Part shown: positions 45,989 to 57,928 of the stretch, in pieces
Layout: each line of letters begins with the position of its first letter
Numbering within the stretch: the stretch's first letter is position 1
Notes under the pieces: model-generated
What the model saw: only the letters and a program-made list of their open reading frames with translations
What the model was told of the DNA's origin: nothing
Database searches by the model: none
Program-made: the position numbers and the translations under genes
Assembly: GCA_963580285.1 (NCBI GenBank)
Contig: OY757016.1
Coordinates: 45,957,124 to 46,021,123 of the forward strand
From: Lucinisca nassula
Lineage: Eukaryota; Mollusca; Bivalvia; Lucinida; Lucinidae
DNA: 64,000 nt
Direction of reading: 5' to 3'

Positions 45989-46018
45989 ACGACTCCGCAC
46001 ACTAGCATACCCATGCGA

Positions 46019-46195
46019 TCAACAAAGTCGGTGTTTGTTTGTAACCCCAACCCCACAAACCTCGCATGGCCGCGTGCATGAACCCTTGCGGAGACGCATG
46101 CGGTTGGTTTTACAGTACTTTTCCATACAACTCTTACCACAGGACTCAACCGAGTCCAAAGTCAACCACTTACAATTGTTGCGTCCCTTAGGCAT
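46019..46195 (-). CDS. Small Cys-rich, probable zinc-binding protein (58 aa, truncated)
   Basis: A 58-codon frame from ATG 46,195 with eight cysteines (positions 8, 19, 23, 28, 40, 44, 47, 58) and many Lys/Arg: MPKGRNNCKWL, ESCGKSCMEKYC, SCTRPCEVCGVG. The spacing Cys-x3-Cys-x4-Cys and Cys-x3-Cys-x2-Cys suggests one or two zinc-binding knuckles, possibly nucleic-acid binding. The TGA at 46,019-46,021 looks premature: the same frame stays open for ~29 codons (RATIAVKKEFKRLSDIDIS) to TAG at 45,929, and a diverged copy of that tail lies in the tandem duplication at ~45,790-45,845. A short Cys-rich protein upstream of the polymerase is, from memory, seen in related Polintons. Function unproven. 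Confidence 0.6.
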   Translation of the reverse strand: MPKGRNNCKWLTLDSVESCGKSCMEKYCKTNRMRLRKGSCTRPCEVCGVGVTNKHRLC

Positions 46196-46220
46196 GATTA
46201 AGAATGAACGTTAAAACCGG

Positions 46221-46267
46221 TATGTCTTTTGCAACTATTTGTTTAAATAGGTTACTTCCTTATCCCG
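46221..46267. repeat. 47-bp direct repeat, copy 1 (3' end of GC-rich gene)
   Basis: Matches 47,289-47,335 at about 43 of 47 positions (cttttgcaacta, aaataggttact, cttatcccg). It contains the stop codon and last codons of the GC-rich gene on the minus strand. Confidence 0.8.
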
Positions 46268-47171
46268 AGGGCCGAAGCCGAACTCGGCCCCAAACTCCTC
46301 CGCCAGCCACATGATCGCATCGAGCCCTGCGCGCTGGGCGTCCGGAAGGGGCTTGAGACCCACCAGCTCGGTCCACCGGGAGTTGACCAGGACCGAAAGA
46401 TATTTGCGGATAACCCGGGGGGGGGGGGGGGGCTTCGAAATCTCGAGCTTCCAGAATATTGACCTTCCCACAGTAAAAGATGTTGACCCGGACCTTTTTC
46501 GTTTTGGCCTCCCCGGTGGTGCACACTAACTTAAACGAAAGGTTCTGACCGTCCTGGGGGGCCTTGATTTCACGGATCGGGTACGGTCCACTCCCTTCTT
46601 CTTTGGCGCGCCCCAGGTGTTCGACGATGCGCGCCAGGTTGAGGACGACTCGCTCATTCTGTCAGTTCAGATGGAACTTGAAGTTCACCATGATCGGTCG
46701 CGACCCGACCACGGCGACCGGGCTTGCAGGATCTGTCCCCACCCCTGCCTCCGCCAAGAAGCGAGCCAACAGGGTCGCAACAAAAACGCCGTCTGAGAAG
46801 TCGAAGCAAACGACCCCTGGGACCTGTCGTTGGGAAAGATTTGACGTCGTAATACTTTTCGGGAATCTCTACGAGGAGGGTTCTGACCAGGGCGGGGGGG
46901 GGGGGCATCCTCGGCTCGGGGGCGGAGTTGAAGCAGGTTGCGTCGCCCTGGGGTTTCCGTTGGCTGTCGCTGCAAGCCGGCCGCCGGCCGGCCTGGGTCG
47001 GGTCTTCAAGAACTGATCGAAGCCGGGGGCGCAGAAGTGGCCATAGTTGCTGTTTAATGCCTTGACGGCCCCTCCCAGACCCGCGGCAATCCGAGAGCCG
47101 AGGATGTCCGTGAGCTCGTTGTGGGGGCGGCCGATGTTGATGATCAGGGCTTCGAAGGTGCACGTGAACAT
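46235..47171 (-). pseudogene. GC-rich gene of unknown function, broken at homopolymers
   Basis: A leftward gene starting at ATG 47,171 (TFEALIINIGRPHNELTDIL, AAVK-type helix, YGHFCAPGFDQFLKT) or at the in-frame ATG 47,240. The frame shifts at a run of 13 G (46,894-46,906), continues as VRTLLVEIPEKYYDVKSF, shifts again near 46,825 to VVCFDFSDGVFVATLLARFL, hits TGA at 46,662-46,664, continues through KKVRVNIFYCGKVNILEARD, shifts at a run of 16 G (46,417-46,432) and ends with VIRKYLSVLVNSRW ... EVTYLNK at 46,235. I do not recognise it; the VNIFYCGKVNIL pattern is faintly like a TATA-binding-protein repeat, a weak guess. It is clearly richer in GC than the rest of the island, so it may have a different origin or be under different mutation pressure. 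Two of three frame breaks lie in long G runs where sequencing errors are likely. Confidence 0.5.
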
Positions 47172-47288
47172 TGTCAGGGGTGAGAAGGGCTCGGTGGGCC
47201 GCCCGGGGGAGCGGGCGCCGCTGGGGCAGAGATAGGCCATCGTTTAGTGCACGGCTTCGACGCCTTCAGTTTGTGCCTAATTTACATG

Positions 47289-47335
47289 TATATCTTTTGC
47301 AACTACTTGTCTAAATAGGTTACTTTCTTATCCCG
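47289..47335. repeat. 47-bp direct repeat, copy 2 (remnant of a second gene copy)
   Basis: Second copy of 46,221-46,267. On the minus strand it encodes the same terminal residues with two changes (RDKKVTYLDK, then TAG), so it is probably the 3' end of a tandem paralogue whose remainder has been lost. Confidence 0.75.
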
Positions 47336-47608
47336 GACCCAAGGCCGGCGAGGGTAGTGGGCCGCCCCCGAGGGCTCTGGGGGTTTGCCTATACGAGGCA
47401 CTCGCCAAGTGCCCTTAGTATGTCACAGCCAGTTGGGGTGGAATTTTTTAAGAGTTGGGAGGCTTAATTTGCCAAATGGAAAATTTTGATGTTTGGGTTG
47501 GGAGGCTTAATTTACCAAAAAGAGAATATATTTGGGTCGAAATGGGGTGAGAAGCTTAATGGGTTGAATGGGGTTTTCATGGCTGAAACAAAAAGTGCAT
47601 TCACCCTC
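47336..47608. other. Right non-coding edge of the island
   Basis: No gene recognised. It holds two copies of a 23-bp direct repeat, gttgggaggcttaattt(g/a)ccaaa, at 47,454-47,476 and 47,497-47,519, and a further partial gagaagcttaatgggttg. The satellite begins at about 47,609 with tgcccacctttttcacgg. I could not match this edge to the left edge, in either orientation, by eye. Confidence 0.6.
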
Positions 47609-48582
47609 CCTGCTGCTCTTTATGCCCACCTTTTTCACGGATGTCAGCTTTTTTACACGGATTGTTGCCTTATCTATTTTTCTTTCACGTCAGTGTTCAT
47701 TTTTCTTCGTGATTATCCATTTCACGCGCATCTTCTTCATTCAAGGACAGGTACCTTTTCAACCCTTTTCACGCACATCTTTGTTCATTCCTTTTCTTTG
47801 TATTTCTTTGTGTCCACTTTTTTCACGCATGTCCACGTTTTTCACGGATTGTTGCTTTACCCATTTTTCTTTCACTTCAGTCTACATTTTTCTTCGGGAT
47901 TATCCTTTTCACGCGCATCTTCTTCTTTCTCGGACTGGTACCTAGTCAACCCTTTTCACGCACATCCATCTTTTTCATTCCTTTCTTTTGTATTTCTTTA
48001 TGTCCTCTTTTTTCACGCATGTCCACTTTTTTCACGGATTGTTGCCTTATTTGTTTTTCTCTCACGTCAGTGAACATTTTTCTTCGTGATTATCCTTTTC
48101 ACGCACATCTTCTTCTTTCACGTACTGGTACCTTTACAACCCTTTTCACGCACATCGCCTTTTTTCATTTCTTTTCTTTGGTACCTTTTCAACCCTTTTC
48201 ACGCACATCTTCTTTTTTCATTCCTTTCCTTTGTATTTCTATATGTCCACTTTTTTCACGGATGTCCACTTTTTTCGAGGATTGTTGTCTTATGTATGTT
48301 TCTTTCACGTAAGTGTACAGTTTTGTTCGTGATTATCCTTATCACGCACATCTTCTTCTTTCACGTACAGGAACCTTTTCAACCCTTTTCACGCACATCT
48401 TCTTTTTTCATTCCTTTTCTTTGTAATTCTTTATGTCCACTTTTTTCACGCATGTCCACTTTTTTCACGGATTGGTGCCTAATCTATTTTTCTTTCAAGT
48501 CAGTCTACATTTTTCTTCGGGATTATCCTTATCACGCACATCTTCTTCTTTCTCGGACTGGTACCATATCAATCCTTTTCAC

Positions 48583-48909
48583 CGGCCCCGATAGCTCAGT
48601 TGGTAGAGTGTCCGCTCCGGGGAACGGGAGGTCCTGGGTTCGATCCCGGGCCGCGACATACCAAAGTCCTTAAGACTGGTACTAGCTGCTCCTCGCTTGG
48701 CACTCAGATTTACGGGGTAGAGCTAGGACTGGTCGACCCAGTGCCAGAATAATGTGAGTGGGTGTGGTATCATGTAATGTGTCTAGGACATGATACTTCA
48801 GTGAGGCAGCACTATATAAGTGTGCATTGAGCTCCCTGTCGCAACCAAACACCGTCGTGATATGACTGAATAATTGTTGTAAGCGACGTTGAACCCGAAT
48901 TCACACACT
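48583..48909 (+). mobile_element. tRNA-derived SINE in right arm, copy 1
   Basis: Full length, 327 bp. The tRNA-like head is intact (A box tagctcagttgg, B box gggttcgatcccggg). It lies between ccttttcac and caacccttttg, the same site as all other phase-locked copies. Confidence 0.92.
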
Positions 48910-51160
48910 CAACCCTTTTGAACGCACATCCATCTTTTTCATTTTTTTTATTTTGCATTTCATTATGTCCACTTCTTTCACGCATGTCCAGTTTTTCAGG
49001 GATTGTTGCCTTATCTGTTTTCCTTTCACGTAAGTGTACATTTTTCTTCGTGAGTGTCCTTTTCTCGCACATCTTCTGCTTTCAAGGACTGGAACCTTTT
49101 CAAACCTTTTCACGCACATCTTCTTTTTTTCATTCCTTTCCTTTGTATTTCTTGATGTCCACTTTTTCACGGATGTCCACTTTTTTCACGGATTGTTGCC
49201 TTATCTATTTTTTCTGTCACGTCAGTGTACATTTTTTCTTCGTCATTATCCTTATTACGCACTTATAACGGATAGGTACCTTTCCAACCCTTTTTACGCA
49301 CATCTTCTTTTTTCATTCCTTTCCTTTGTATTACTTTATGTCTACTTTTTTCACGGATTGGTGCCTTATCTATTTTTCTTTCACGTCAGTGTTCATTTTT
49401 CTTCGTGATTATCCATTTCACGCGCATCTTCTACTTTCTTGGACAGGTACCTTTTCAACCCTTTTTCACGCACATCCATCATTTTGCATTCCTTCATTTT
49501 GCATTTCTTGATGTCCATTTTTTTCACGGATGTCCACTTTTTTCACGAATTGTTACCATATGTGTTTTTCTTTCAAGTCAGTGTACATTTATCTTCGGGA
49601 TTATCATTTTCACGCACATCTTCTTTCTCGGACTGTTACCTTTTTAACATTTTTCACGCACATCCATCTTTTTCCTTCCTTTACTTTGCATTTCTTTATG
49701 TCCACTTTTTCCACGCATGTGCACTTTTTTCACGGACTGTTGCCTTATCTGATTTTTCCACGTCAGTGTACATTTTTCTTCTTGATAATCCTTTTCGCGC
49801 ACATCTTCTGCTTTCTCGGACTGGTACATTTACAACCCTTTTCGCGTGCATCTTTTTTCATTCCTTTTCTTTGTATTTTTTTATGTCCACTTTTTCACGG
49901 GTGTCCACTTTTTTCATGGATAGTTGCCTTATCTATTTTTCTTTCACGTCAGTGTACATTTCCTTCGTGATTATCCTTATCACGCACATCTTCTTCTTTC
50001 ACGGGCAGGTACCTTCTCAACCCTTTTCACGCACATCTTTTTTCATTCCATTTCTTTATATTTCTTTATGTCCACTTTTTTCACGCATGTCCACTTTTTT
50101 CACGGATTGTTGCCTTATCTATTTTTCTTTCACGTCACTGTACATTTTTCTTCGTGATTATCCTTATCACGCACAGCTTCTTCTTTCACGGGCTGGTACA
50201 TTTTCAACCCTTTTCACGCACATGTTCTTTTTTTCATTCCTTTTCTTTATATTTCTTTATGACTACTTTTTTCACGCCTGTCCACTTTTGTCACGGATTG
50301 GTGCCTTATATATTATTCTTTCACGTCAGTCTACATTTTTCTTCGGGATTATTCTTTTCACGCGCATCTTCTTCTTTCTCGGACAGGTACCTTTTCAACC
50401 TTTTTCACGCACATAAATCTTTTTTCATTCCTTTATTTTGCATTTCTTTATGTCAACTTTTTTCACGCATCTCCATTTTTTCACGGATTGTTGCTTTACC
50501 TATTTTTCTTTCACGTCAATCTACATTTTTCTTCGGGATTATCCTTTTCACGCGCATCTTCTTCTTTCTCGGACTGGTAAATTTTCAACCCTTTTCACGC
50601 ACATCAATCTTTTTCATTCCTTTATTTTGTATTTCTTTATGTCCGACTTTTTATCGCATTTCCACTTTTTTCATGGATTGTTGCCTTATCTGTTTTTCTC
50701 TCACGTCAGTGACCAATTTCCTTCGTAATTATCCTTTTCACGCACTTCTTCTGCTTTCACGTACTGGTACCTTTTCAACCCTTTTCATGCACATCTTCTT
50801 TTTTCATTCCTCTCCTTTGTATTTCTATGTGTCCACTTTTTTCACGGATGTCCTTTTTTTCTAGGATTGTTTCTTATCTATGTTTCTTTCACGTAAGTGT
50901 ACATTTTTGTTCGTGATTATCCTTATCACGCACATCTTCTTTCACGGACAGATACCTTTTCAACCCTTTTCACGCACATCTTCTTTCATTCCTTTTCTTT
51001 GTAATCCTTTATGTCCACTTTTTTCACGCATGTCCACTTTTTTCACGGATTGGTGCCTTATCTATTTTTCTTTCATGTCAGTCTACATTTTTCTTCGGGA
51101 TTATCCTTATCACGCACATCTTCTTCTTTCTCGGACTGGTTCCATATTAACTCTTTTCAC

Positions 51161-51487
51161 CGGCCCCGATAGCTCAGTTGGTAGAGTGTCCCCTCCGGGG
51201 AACGGGAGGTCCCGGGTTCGATCCCGGGCCGCGACATACCAAAGTCGTTAAGAAAAGTACTAGCTGCATCTCGCTGGGCACTCAGATTTACGGGGTAGAG
51301 CTAGGACTCGTCGACCCAGTGCCAGAATAATGTGACTGGGTGTGGTATCATGTAATGTGTCTAGGACATGATACTTCAGTGAGGCAGCACTATATTAGTG
51401 AGCATTGAGCTCCCTGTCGCAACCAAACACCGTCGTGATATGACTAAAAAAGTTTTGTAAGCGACGTTGAACCCGAATTCACACACT
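51161..51487 (+). mobile_element. tRNA-derived SINE in right arm, copy 2
   Basis: Full length, 327 bp, 2,578 bp after copy 1 in the same satellite phase. It shares the gtcccctccgggg variant and the aagaaaagtactagctgc change with the next copy, so the two were duplicated together with their host block. Confidence 0.92.
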
Positions 51488-53763
51488 CAACCCTTTTGCA
51501 CGCACATCGATATTTTTCATTCTTTTATTTTGCATTTCATTATGTCCACTTCTTTCACGCATGTCCAATTTTTCAGGGATTGTTGCCTTATCTGTTTTCC
51601 TTTCACGTAAGTGTACATTTTTCTTCGTGAGTGTCCTTTTCTCGCACATCTTCTGCTTTCACGGACTGGAACCTTTTCAAACCTTTTCACGCACATCTTT
51701 TTTCATTCATTTCCTTTGTATTTCTTTATGTCCACTTTTTCACGGATGTCCACTTTTTTCACGGATTGTTGCCTTATCTATTTTTCGTTCACGTCAGTGT
51801 ATATTTTTCTTCGTCATTATCCTTATCATGCACTTCTTCTTTAACGGACAGGTACCTTTTCAACCCTTTTCCCCGCACATCTTCTTTTTTCATTCCTTTC
51901 CTTTGTATTACTTTATGTCTACTTTTTTCACGCCTGTCCACTTTTTTCACGGATTGGTGCCTTATCTATTTTTCTTTCACGTAAGTGTACATTTTTCTTC
52001 GTGACTATCCATTTCACGCGCATCTTCTTCTTTCTCGGACAGGTACCTTTTCAACCCTTTTTTCACGCACATCCATCATTTTTCATTCCTTCATTTTGCA
52101 TTTCCTGATGTTTACTTTTTTCACGGAAGTCCACTTTTTTCACGGATTGTTACCATATCTGTTTCTCTTTCACGTCAGTGTACATTTATCTCCGGGATTA
52201 TCATTTTCACGCACATCTTCTTCTTTCTCGGACTGTTACCTTTTTAACACTTTTCACGCACATCCATCTTTTTCCTTCCTTTACTTTGCACTTCTTTATG
52301 TCCACTTTTTCACGCATGTCCACTTTTTTCACGGATTGTTGCCTTATCTGATTTTCTTCCACGTCAGTGTACATTTTTCTTCTTGATAATCCTTTTCACG
52401 CACATCTTCTGCATTCACGGACTGGTACCTTTACAACCCTTTTCACGCGCATCTTTTTTCATTCCTTTTCTTTGTATTTCTTTATGTCCACATTTTTAAC
52501 GGATGTACACTTTTTTCATGGATAGTTGCCTTATCTATTTTTCTGTCACGTCAGTGTACATTTCCTTCGTGATTATCCTTATCACGCACATTTTCTTTTT
52601 TTTCACGGGCAGGTACCTTCTCAACCCTTTACATGCACATCTTTTTTCATTCCTTTTCTTTGTATTACTTTATGTCCACTTTTTTCACGCATGTCCCCTT
52701 TTTCACGGATTGTTGCCTTATCTATTTTTCTTTCACGTCAATGTGCATTTTTCTTCGTGATTATCCTTATCACGCACAGCTTCTTCCTTCACGGGCTGGT
52801 ACATTTTCAACCCTTTTCACGCACATCTTCTTTTTTATTCCTTTTCTCTATATTTCTTTATGACTACTTTTTTCACGCCTGTCCACTTTTGTCACGGTTT
52901 GGTGCCTTATATATTATTCTTTCACGTCAGTCTACATTTTTCTTCGGGATTATTCTTTTCACGCGCATCTTCTTCTTTCTCGGACAGGTACCTTTTCAAC
53001 CTTTTTCTCGCACATAAATCGTTTTTCATTCCTTTATTTTGCATTTCTTTATGTCAACTTTTTTCACGCAACTCCACTTTTATTCACGGATTGTTGCCTT
53101 ACCTATTTTTCTTTCACGTCAGTCTACATTTTATTTCGGGATTCTCCTTTTCACGCGCATCTTCTTCTTTCTCGGACTGATAAATTTTCAACCCTTTTCA
53201 CGCACATCAATCTTTTTCATTCCTTTATTGTGTATTTCTTTATGTCCTTTTTCACGCATGTCCACTTTTTTCACGGATTATTGCCTTATCTGTTTTTCTC
53301 TCACGTCAGTTAACATTTTTCTTCGTAATTATCCTTTTCACGCACTTCTTCTGCTTTCACGTACTGGTATCTTTTCAACCCTTTTCACGCGCATCTTCTT
53401 TTTTCATTCCTTTCCTTTGTATTTCTATATGTCCACTTTTTTCACGGATGTCCACGTTTTTCTAGGATTGTTGTCTTATCTATGTTTCTTTCACGTAAGT
53501 GTACATTTTTGTTCGTGATTATCCTTATCACGCACATCTTCTTTCACGGACAGATACCTTTTCAACCCCTTTTCACGCACATCTTCTTTCATTCCTTTTC
53601 TTTGTAATCCTTTATGTCCACTTTTTTCACGCATGTCCACTTTTTTCACGGATTGGTGCCTAATCTATTTTTCTTTCATGTCAGTCTACATTTTTCTTCG
53701 GGATTATCCTTATTACGCACATCTTCTTCTTTCTCGGACTGGTTCCATATCAACTCTTTTCAC

Positions 53764-54090
53764 CGGCCCCGATAGCTCAGTTGGTAGAATGTCCCCTCCG
53801 GGGAACGGGAGGTCCCGGGTTCGATCCCGGGCCGCGACATACCAAAGTCGTTAAGAAAAGTACTAGCTGCTCCTCGCTGGGCACTCAGATTTACGGGGTA
53901 GAGCTAGGACTGGTCGACCCAGTGCCAGAATAATGTGACTAGGTGTGGTATCATGTAATGTGTCTAGGACATGATACTTCAGTGAGGCAGCACTATATTA
54001 GTGAGCATTGAGCTCCTTGTCGCAACCAAACACCGTCGTGATATGACTAAAAAAATTTTGTAAGCGACGTTGAACCCGAATTCACACACT
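53764..54090 (+). mobile_element. tRNA-derived SINE in right arm, copy 3
   Basis: Full length, 327 bp, 2,603 bp after copy 2. It is nearly identical to copy 2, including ggaacgggaggtcccgggtt and the ctaaaaaaattttgtaagcg tail variant. Confidence 0.92.
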
Positions 54091-54429
54091 CAACCCTTTT
54101 GCACGCACATCGATCTTTTTCATTCTTTTATTTTGCATTTCATTATGTCCACTTCTTTCACGCATGTCCACTTTTTCATTCCTTTATTTTGCATTTCTTT
54201 ATGCCCATTTTTTTCACGCATCTCCACTATTTTCACGGGATGTTGCCTTATCTGTTTTTCTTTTACATCATTGTACATTTTTCTTCGTGATCATCCTTTT
54301 CACGCACATCTTCTGCTTTCACAGACTGGTACCTTTTCGACCCTTTTCACGCGCATCTTCTTTTTTCATTCCTTTCCTTTGTATTTCTTAATTTGACATT
54401 TCTCCCCCATGTCCACTTTTTTCACGGAT

Positions 54430-55740
54430 TTGTGCCTAATCTATTTTTCTTTCATGTCAGTGTACATTAATCTTTGTGATTATCCTTTTCACGCACAGCT
54501 TCTTCTTCCATGGACTGGCACCTTTTCAACCCTTTTTACGCACATCTCCGTCTTTCTCGGACTGGTACCTTTTCAACCCTATTCACGCACATCCATTCTT
54601 TTTTCATTCCTTTATTTTGTATTTCTTTAAGTCCACTTGTTTCACGGATGTCCACTTTTTCACGAATAGGTGCCTTATCTATTTTTCTTTCAAGTCAGTG
54701 TACATTTTTATTCGTGATTATCCTTTTCACGTACATCTTCTGCTTTCGCGGACTGGCACCTTTTCAACATTTTTCACGCACATCTTTTTTCATTCCTTTC
54801 TTTTGTTTCTTTATGTCCAATTTTTTTCACAGATGTCCACTTTTTTCACGGAGTGTTGCCTTATCTATTTTTTCTTTTACGTCAGTGTACATTTTTCTTC
54901 GTGGTTATCCTTACCATGCACATCTTCTTTCACGGATAGATACCCTTTCAACCCATTTCACGCACATCTTTATTTTCATTCGTTTTCTTTGTATTTCTTT
55001 ATGTCCACTTTTTTCATGCATGTCCTCTTTTTTCACGGATTGTTGCCTTATCTGTTTTCTTTCACGTCAGTGTACATTTATCTTCGGGATTATCCTTTTC
55101 ACGCACATCTTCTTCTTTCACGGACTGGTACCTTTTCAACCCTTTTCATGCACATCTTCTTTTTTCTCCAATTTTCTTTGTATTTTTTATGTCCACTGTT
55201 TTCACTCCTGTCCACTTTTTTCATGGATTGTTGCCTTTAAGTTATCTGTTTTTCTTTCACGTCAGTGTACAATTTTTTTCGAGATTATCCTTTTCACGCA
55301 CATCTTCTGCTTTCACGGATTGGTACCTTTTCAACCATTTTCACGCACATCGTTTTTCATTCCTTTCCTTTTTGTTTCTTTATGTCCATATTTTTTACGG
55401 ATGTCCACTTTTTTAACGGGTTGTACTTATCTATTTTTCTTTCACGTTAGTGTACTTTTATCTTCGTGATTATCCTTATCACGCACATCTTCTTTCACGG
55501 GCAGGTACCTTTTCAACACTTTTCACGCACATCTTTTTTCATTCCTTTACTTTGTATTTCTTTATGTCCACTTTGTTCACGCATGTCCACTTTTTCACGG
55601 ATTGTTGCCTTATCATTTTTTTCTTTTATGTCAGTGTATATTTTTCTTCGTGATTATCCTTTTCAGGCACATCTTCGTTTTTCATTCCTTTCCTTTGTAT
55701 TTCTTTATGTCCACTTTTTTTCACTGATGTCCACTTTTTT
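54430..55740 (-). repeat. Dispersed block of right arm, copy 1 of a ~7.89-kb-offset pair
   Basis: This ~1.3-kb block returns at about 62,320-63,630 with an offset of ~7,889 bp. Shared rare variants include ttcttcttccatggactgg, acatctccgtctttctcgg and tttaacgggttgtac. Small indels separate the copies. Confidence 0.78.
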
Positions 55741-57107
55741 CACAGATTGGTGCCTTATCTATTTTTCTCTGCTTTCACGGACTGGTACCTTTACAACCCT
55801 TTTCACGCGCATCTTTTTTCTTGTATTTCTTTATGTCCACATTTTTAACGGATGTACACTTTTTTCATGGATAGTTGCCTTATCTATTTTTCTGTCACGT
55901 CAGTGTACATTTCCTTCGTGATTATCCTTATCACGCACATCTTCTTCTTTCACGGGCAGGTACCTTCTCAACCCTTTACATGCACATCTTTTTTTATTCC
56001 TTTTCTTTGTATTTCTTTATGTCCACTTTTTTCACGCATGTCCCCTTTTTTCACGGATTGTTGCCTTATCTATTTTTGTTTCACGTCAATGTGCATTTTT
56101 CTTCGTGATTATCCTTATCACGCACAGCTTCTTCTTTCACAGGCTGGTACATTTTCAACCCTTTTTACGCACATCTTCTTTTTCACCCCTTTTCTTTATA
56201 TTTCTTTAAGACTACTTTTTTCACGCCTGTCCACTTTTGTCACGGTTTGGTGCCTTATATATTATTCTTTCACGTCAGTCTACATTTTTCTTCGGGATTA
56301 TTCTTTTCACGCGCATCTTCCTTCTTTCTCGGACAGGTACCTTTTCAACCTTTTTCTCGCACATAAATCGTTTTTCATTCCTTTATTTTGCATTTCTTTA
56401 TGTCAACTTTTTTCACGCAACTCCACTTTTTTTCACGGATTGTTGCCTTACCTATTTTTCTTTCACGTCAGTCTACATTTTATTTCGGGATTCTCCTTTT
56501 CACGCGCATCTTCTTCTTTCTCGGACTGATAAATTTTCAACCCTTTTCACGCACATCAATCTTTTTCATTCCTTTATTTTGTATTTCTTTATGTCCACAT
56601 TTTTCACGCATGTCCAATTTTTTCACGGATTATTGCCTTATCTGTTTTTCTCTCACGTCAGTGAACATTTTTCTTCGTAATTATCCTTTTCACGCACTTC
56701 TTCTGCTTTCACGTACTGGTATCTTTTCAACCCTTTTCACGCGCATCTTCTTTTTTCATTCCTTTCCTTTGTATTTCTATATGTCCATTTTTTTCACGGA
56801 TGTCCACTTTTTTCTAGGATTGTTGTCTTATCTATGTTTCTTTCACGTAAGTGTACATTTTTGTTCGTGATTATCCTTATCACGCACATCTTCTTCTTTC
56901 ACGGACAGGTACCTTTTCACGCACATCTTCTTTCATTCCTTTTCTTTGTAATTCTTTATGTCCACTTTTTTCACGCATGTCCACTTTTTTCACGGATTGG
57001 TGCCTAATCTATTTTTCTTTCACGTCAGTCTACATTTTTCTTCGGGATTATCCTTATCACGCACATCTTCTTCTTCCTCGGACTGGTACCATATCAACCC
57101 TTTTCAC

Positions 57108-57446
57108 CGGCCCCGATAGCTCAGTTGGTAGAGTGTCAGCTCCAGGTCACGGGAGGTCACGGGTTCGATCCCGGGCCGCGACATACCAAAGTCCTTAAGA
57201 ATGGTACTAGCTGCTCCTCGCTTGGCACTCAGGTTTACGGGGTAGAGCTAGGACTGGTCGACCCAGTGCCAAAACCAGTGCCAGAATAATGTGACTGGGT
57301 GTGGTATCATGTAATGTGTCTAGGACATGATACTTCAGTGAGGCAGCACTTTAAAAGTGAGCATTGAGCTCCCTGTCGCAACCAAACACCGTCGTGATAT
57401 GTCTGAAAAATTGTTGTAAGCGACGTTGAACCCGAATTCACACACT
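57108..57446 (+). mobile_element. tRNA-derived SINE in right arm, copy 4, with internal 12-bp duplication
   Basis: 339 bp: longer than its relatives because cagtgccaaaac is inserted next to a second cagtgcca (about 57,266-57,285). It also has a changed tRNA-like stem region (gtcagctccaggtcacggga). Confidence 0.9.
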
Positions 57447-57928
57447 CAACCCTTTTGCACGCACATTCATCTTTTTCATTCTTTTATTTTGCATTTCATT
57501 ATGTCCACTTCTTTCACGCATGTCCACTTTTTCAGGGATTGTTGCCTTATCTGTTTTCCTTTCACGTAAGTGTACATTTTTCTTCGTAATTATCCTTTTC
57601 TCGCACATCTTCTGCTTTCACGGACTGGAACATTTTCAACCCTTTTCACGCACATCTTCTTTTTTCATTCCTTTCTTTTGTATTTCTTTTTCACGGATGT
57701 CTTCTTCTTTCACGGACAGGTACCGTTCCAACCCTTTTCACGTACATCTTCTTTCATTCCTTTTCTTTGTATTTCTTTATGTCCACTTTTTTCACGCATG
57801 TCCACTTTTTTCACGGATTGGTGCCTAATCTATTTTTCTTTCACGTCAGTCTACACTTTTCTTCGGGATTATCCTTATCACGCACATCTTCTTGTTTCTC
57901 GCACTGGTACCATTTCAACCCTTTTCAC

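Larger units (their letters stand above)
31933..47608. mobile_element. Decayed Polinton/Maverick-type element
   Basis: The 15.7-kb island between the satellite arms contains a packaging ATPase, a double jelly-roll major capsid protein, a penton-like minor capsid protein, an rve integrase, a type-B polymerase and several small membrane proteins. This set is diagnostic of Polintons/Mavericks, which are virus-like DNA transposons of eukaryotes. The morphogenesis genes occupy the left half and integrase/polymerase the right. I see no conventional short terminal inverted repeat or 6-bp target duplication at the island edges; the only inverted sequence flanking it is the satellite. Most core genes are interrupted, so the copy is probably not autonomous. 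No adenain-like protease was recognised. Confidence 0.88.
52430..57100 (-). repeat. Right-arm block repeated at ~3.35-kb offset
   Basis: Monomers at about 52,430-53,760 match those at about 55,780-57,105 (offset ~3,349): for example ttaacggatgtacacttttt, gtcacggtttggtgcctta and cttttcacgcgcatcttctt occur in the same order, and each copy leads into a SINE (53,764 and 57,108). The SINE therefore travelled as part of the block. Confidence 0.75.

Noticed and set aside
31933..47608. Bacterial or phage prophage origin of the island
   Set aside because: Double jelly-roll capsid, rve integrase and polymerase signatures are of the Polinton type, there are no ribosome-binding sites, and the flanks carry eukaryotic SINEs and satellite.
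31933..47608. Short terminal inverted repeats or a 6-bp target duplication at the island edges
   Set aside because: Comparison by eye of 31,933-32,150 with the complement of 47,340-47,608 gave no convincing match; a computed alignment would be needed to exclude a diverged repeat.
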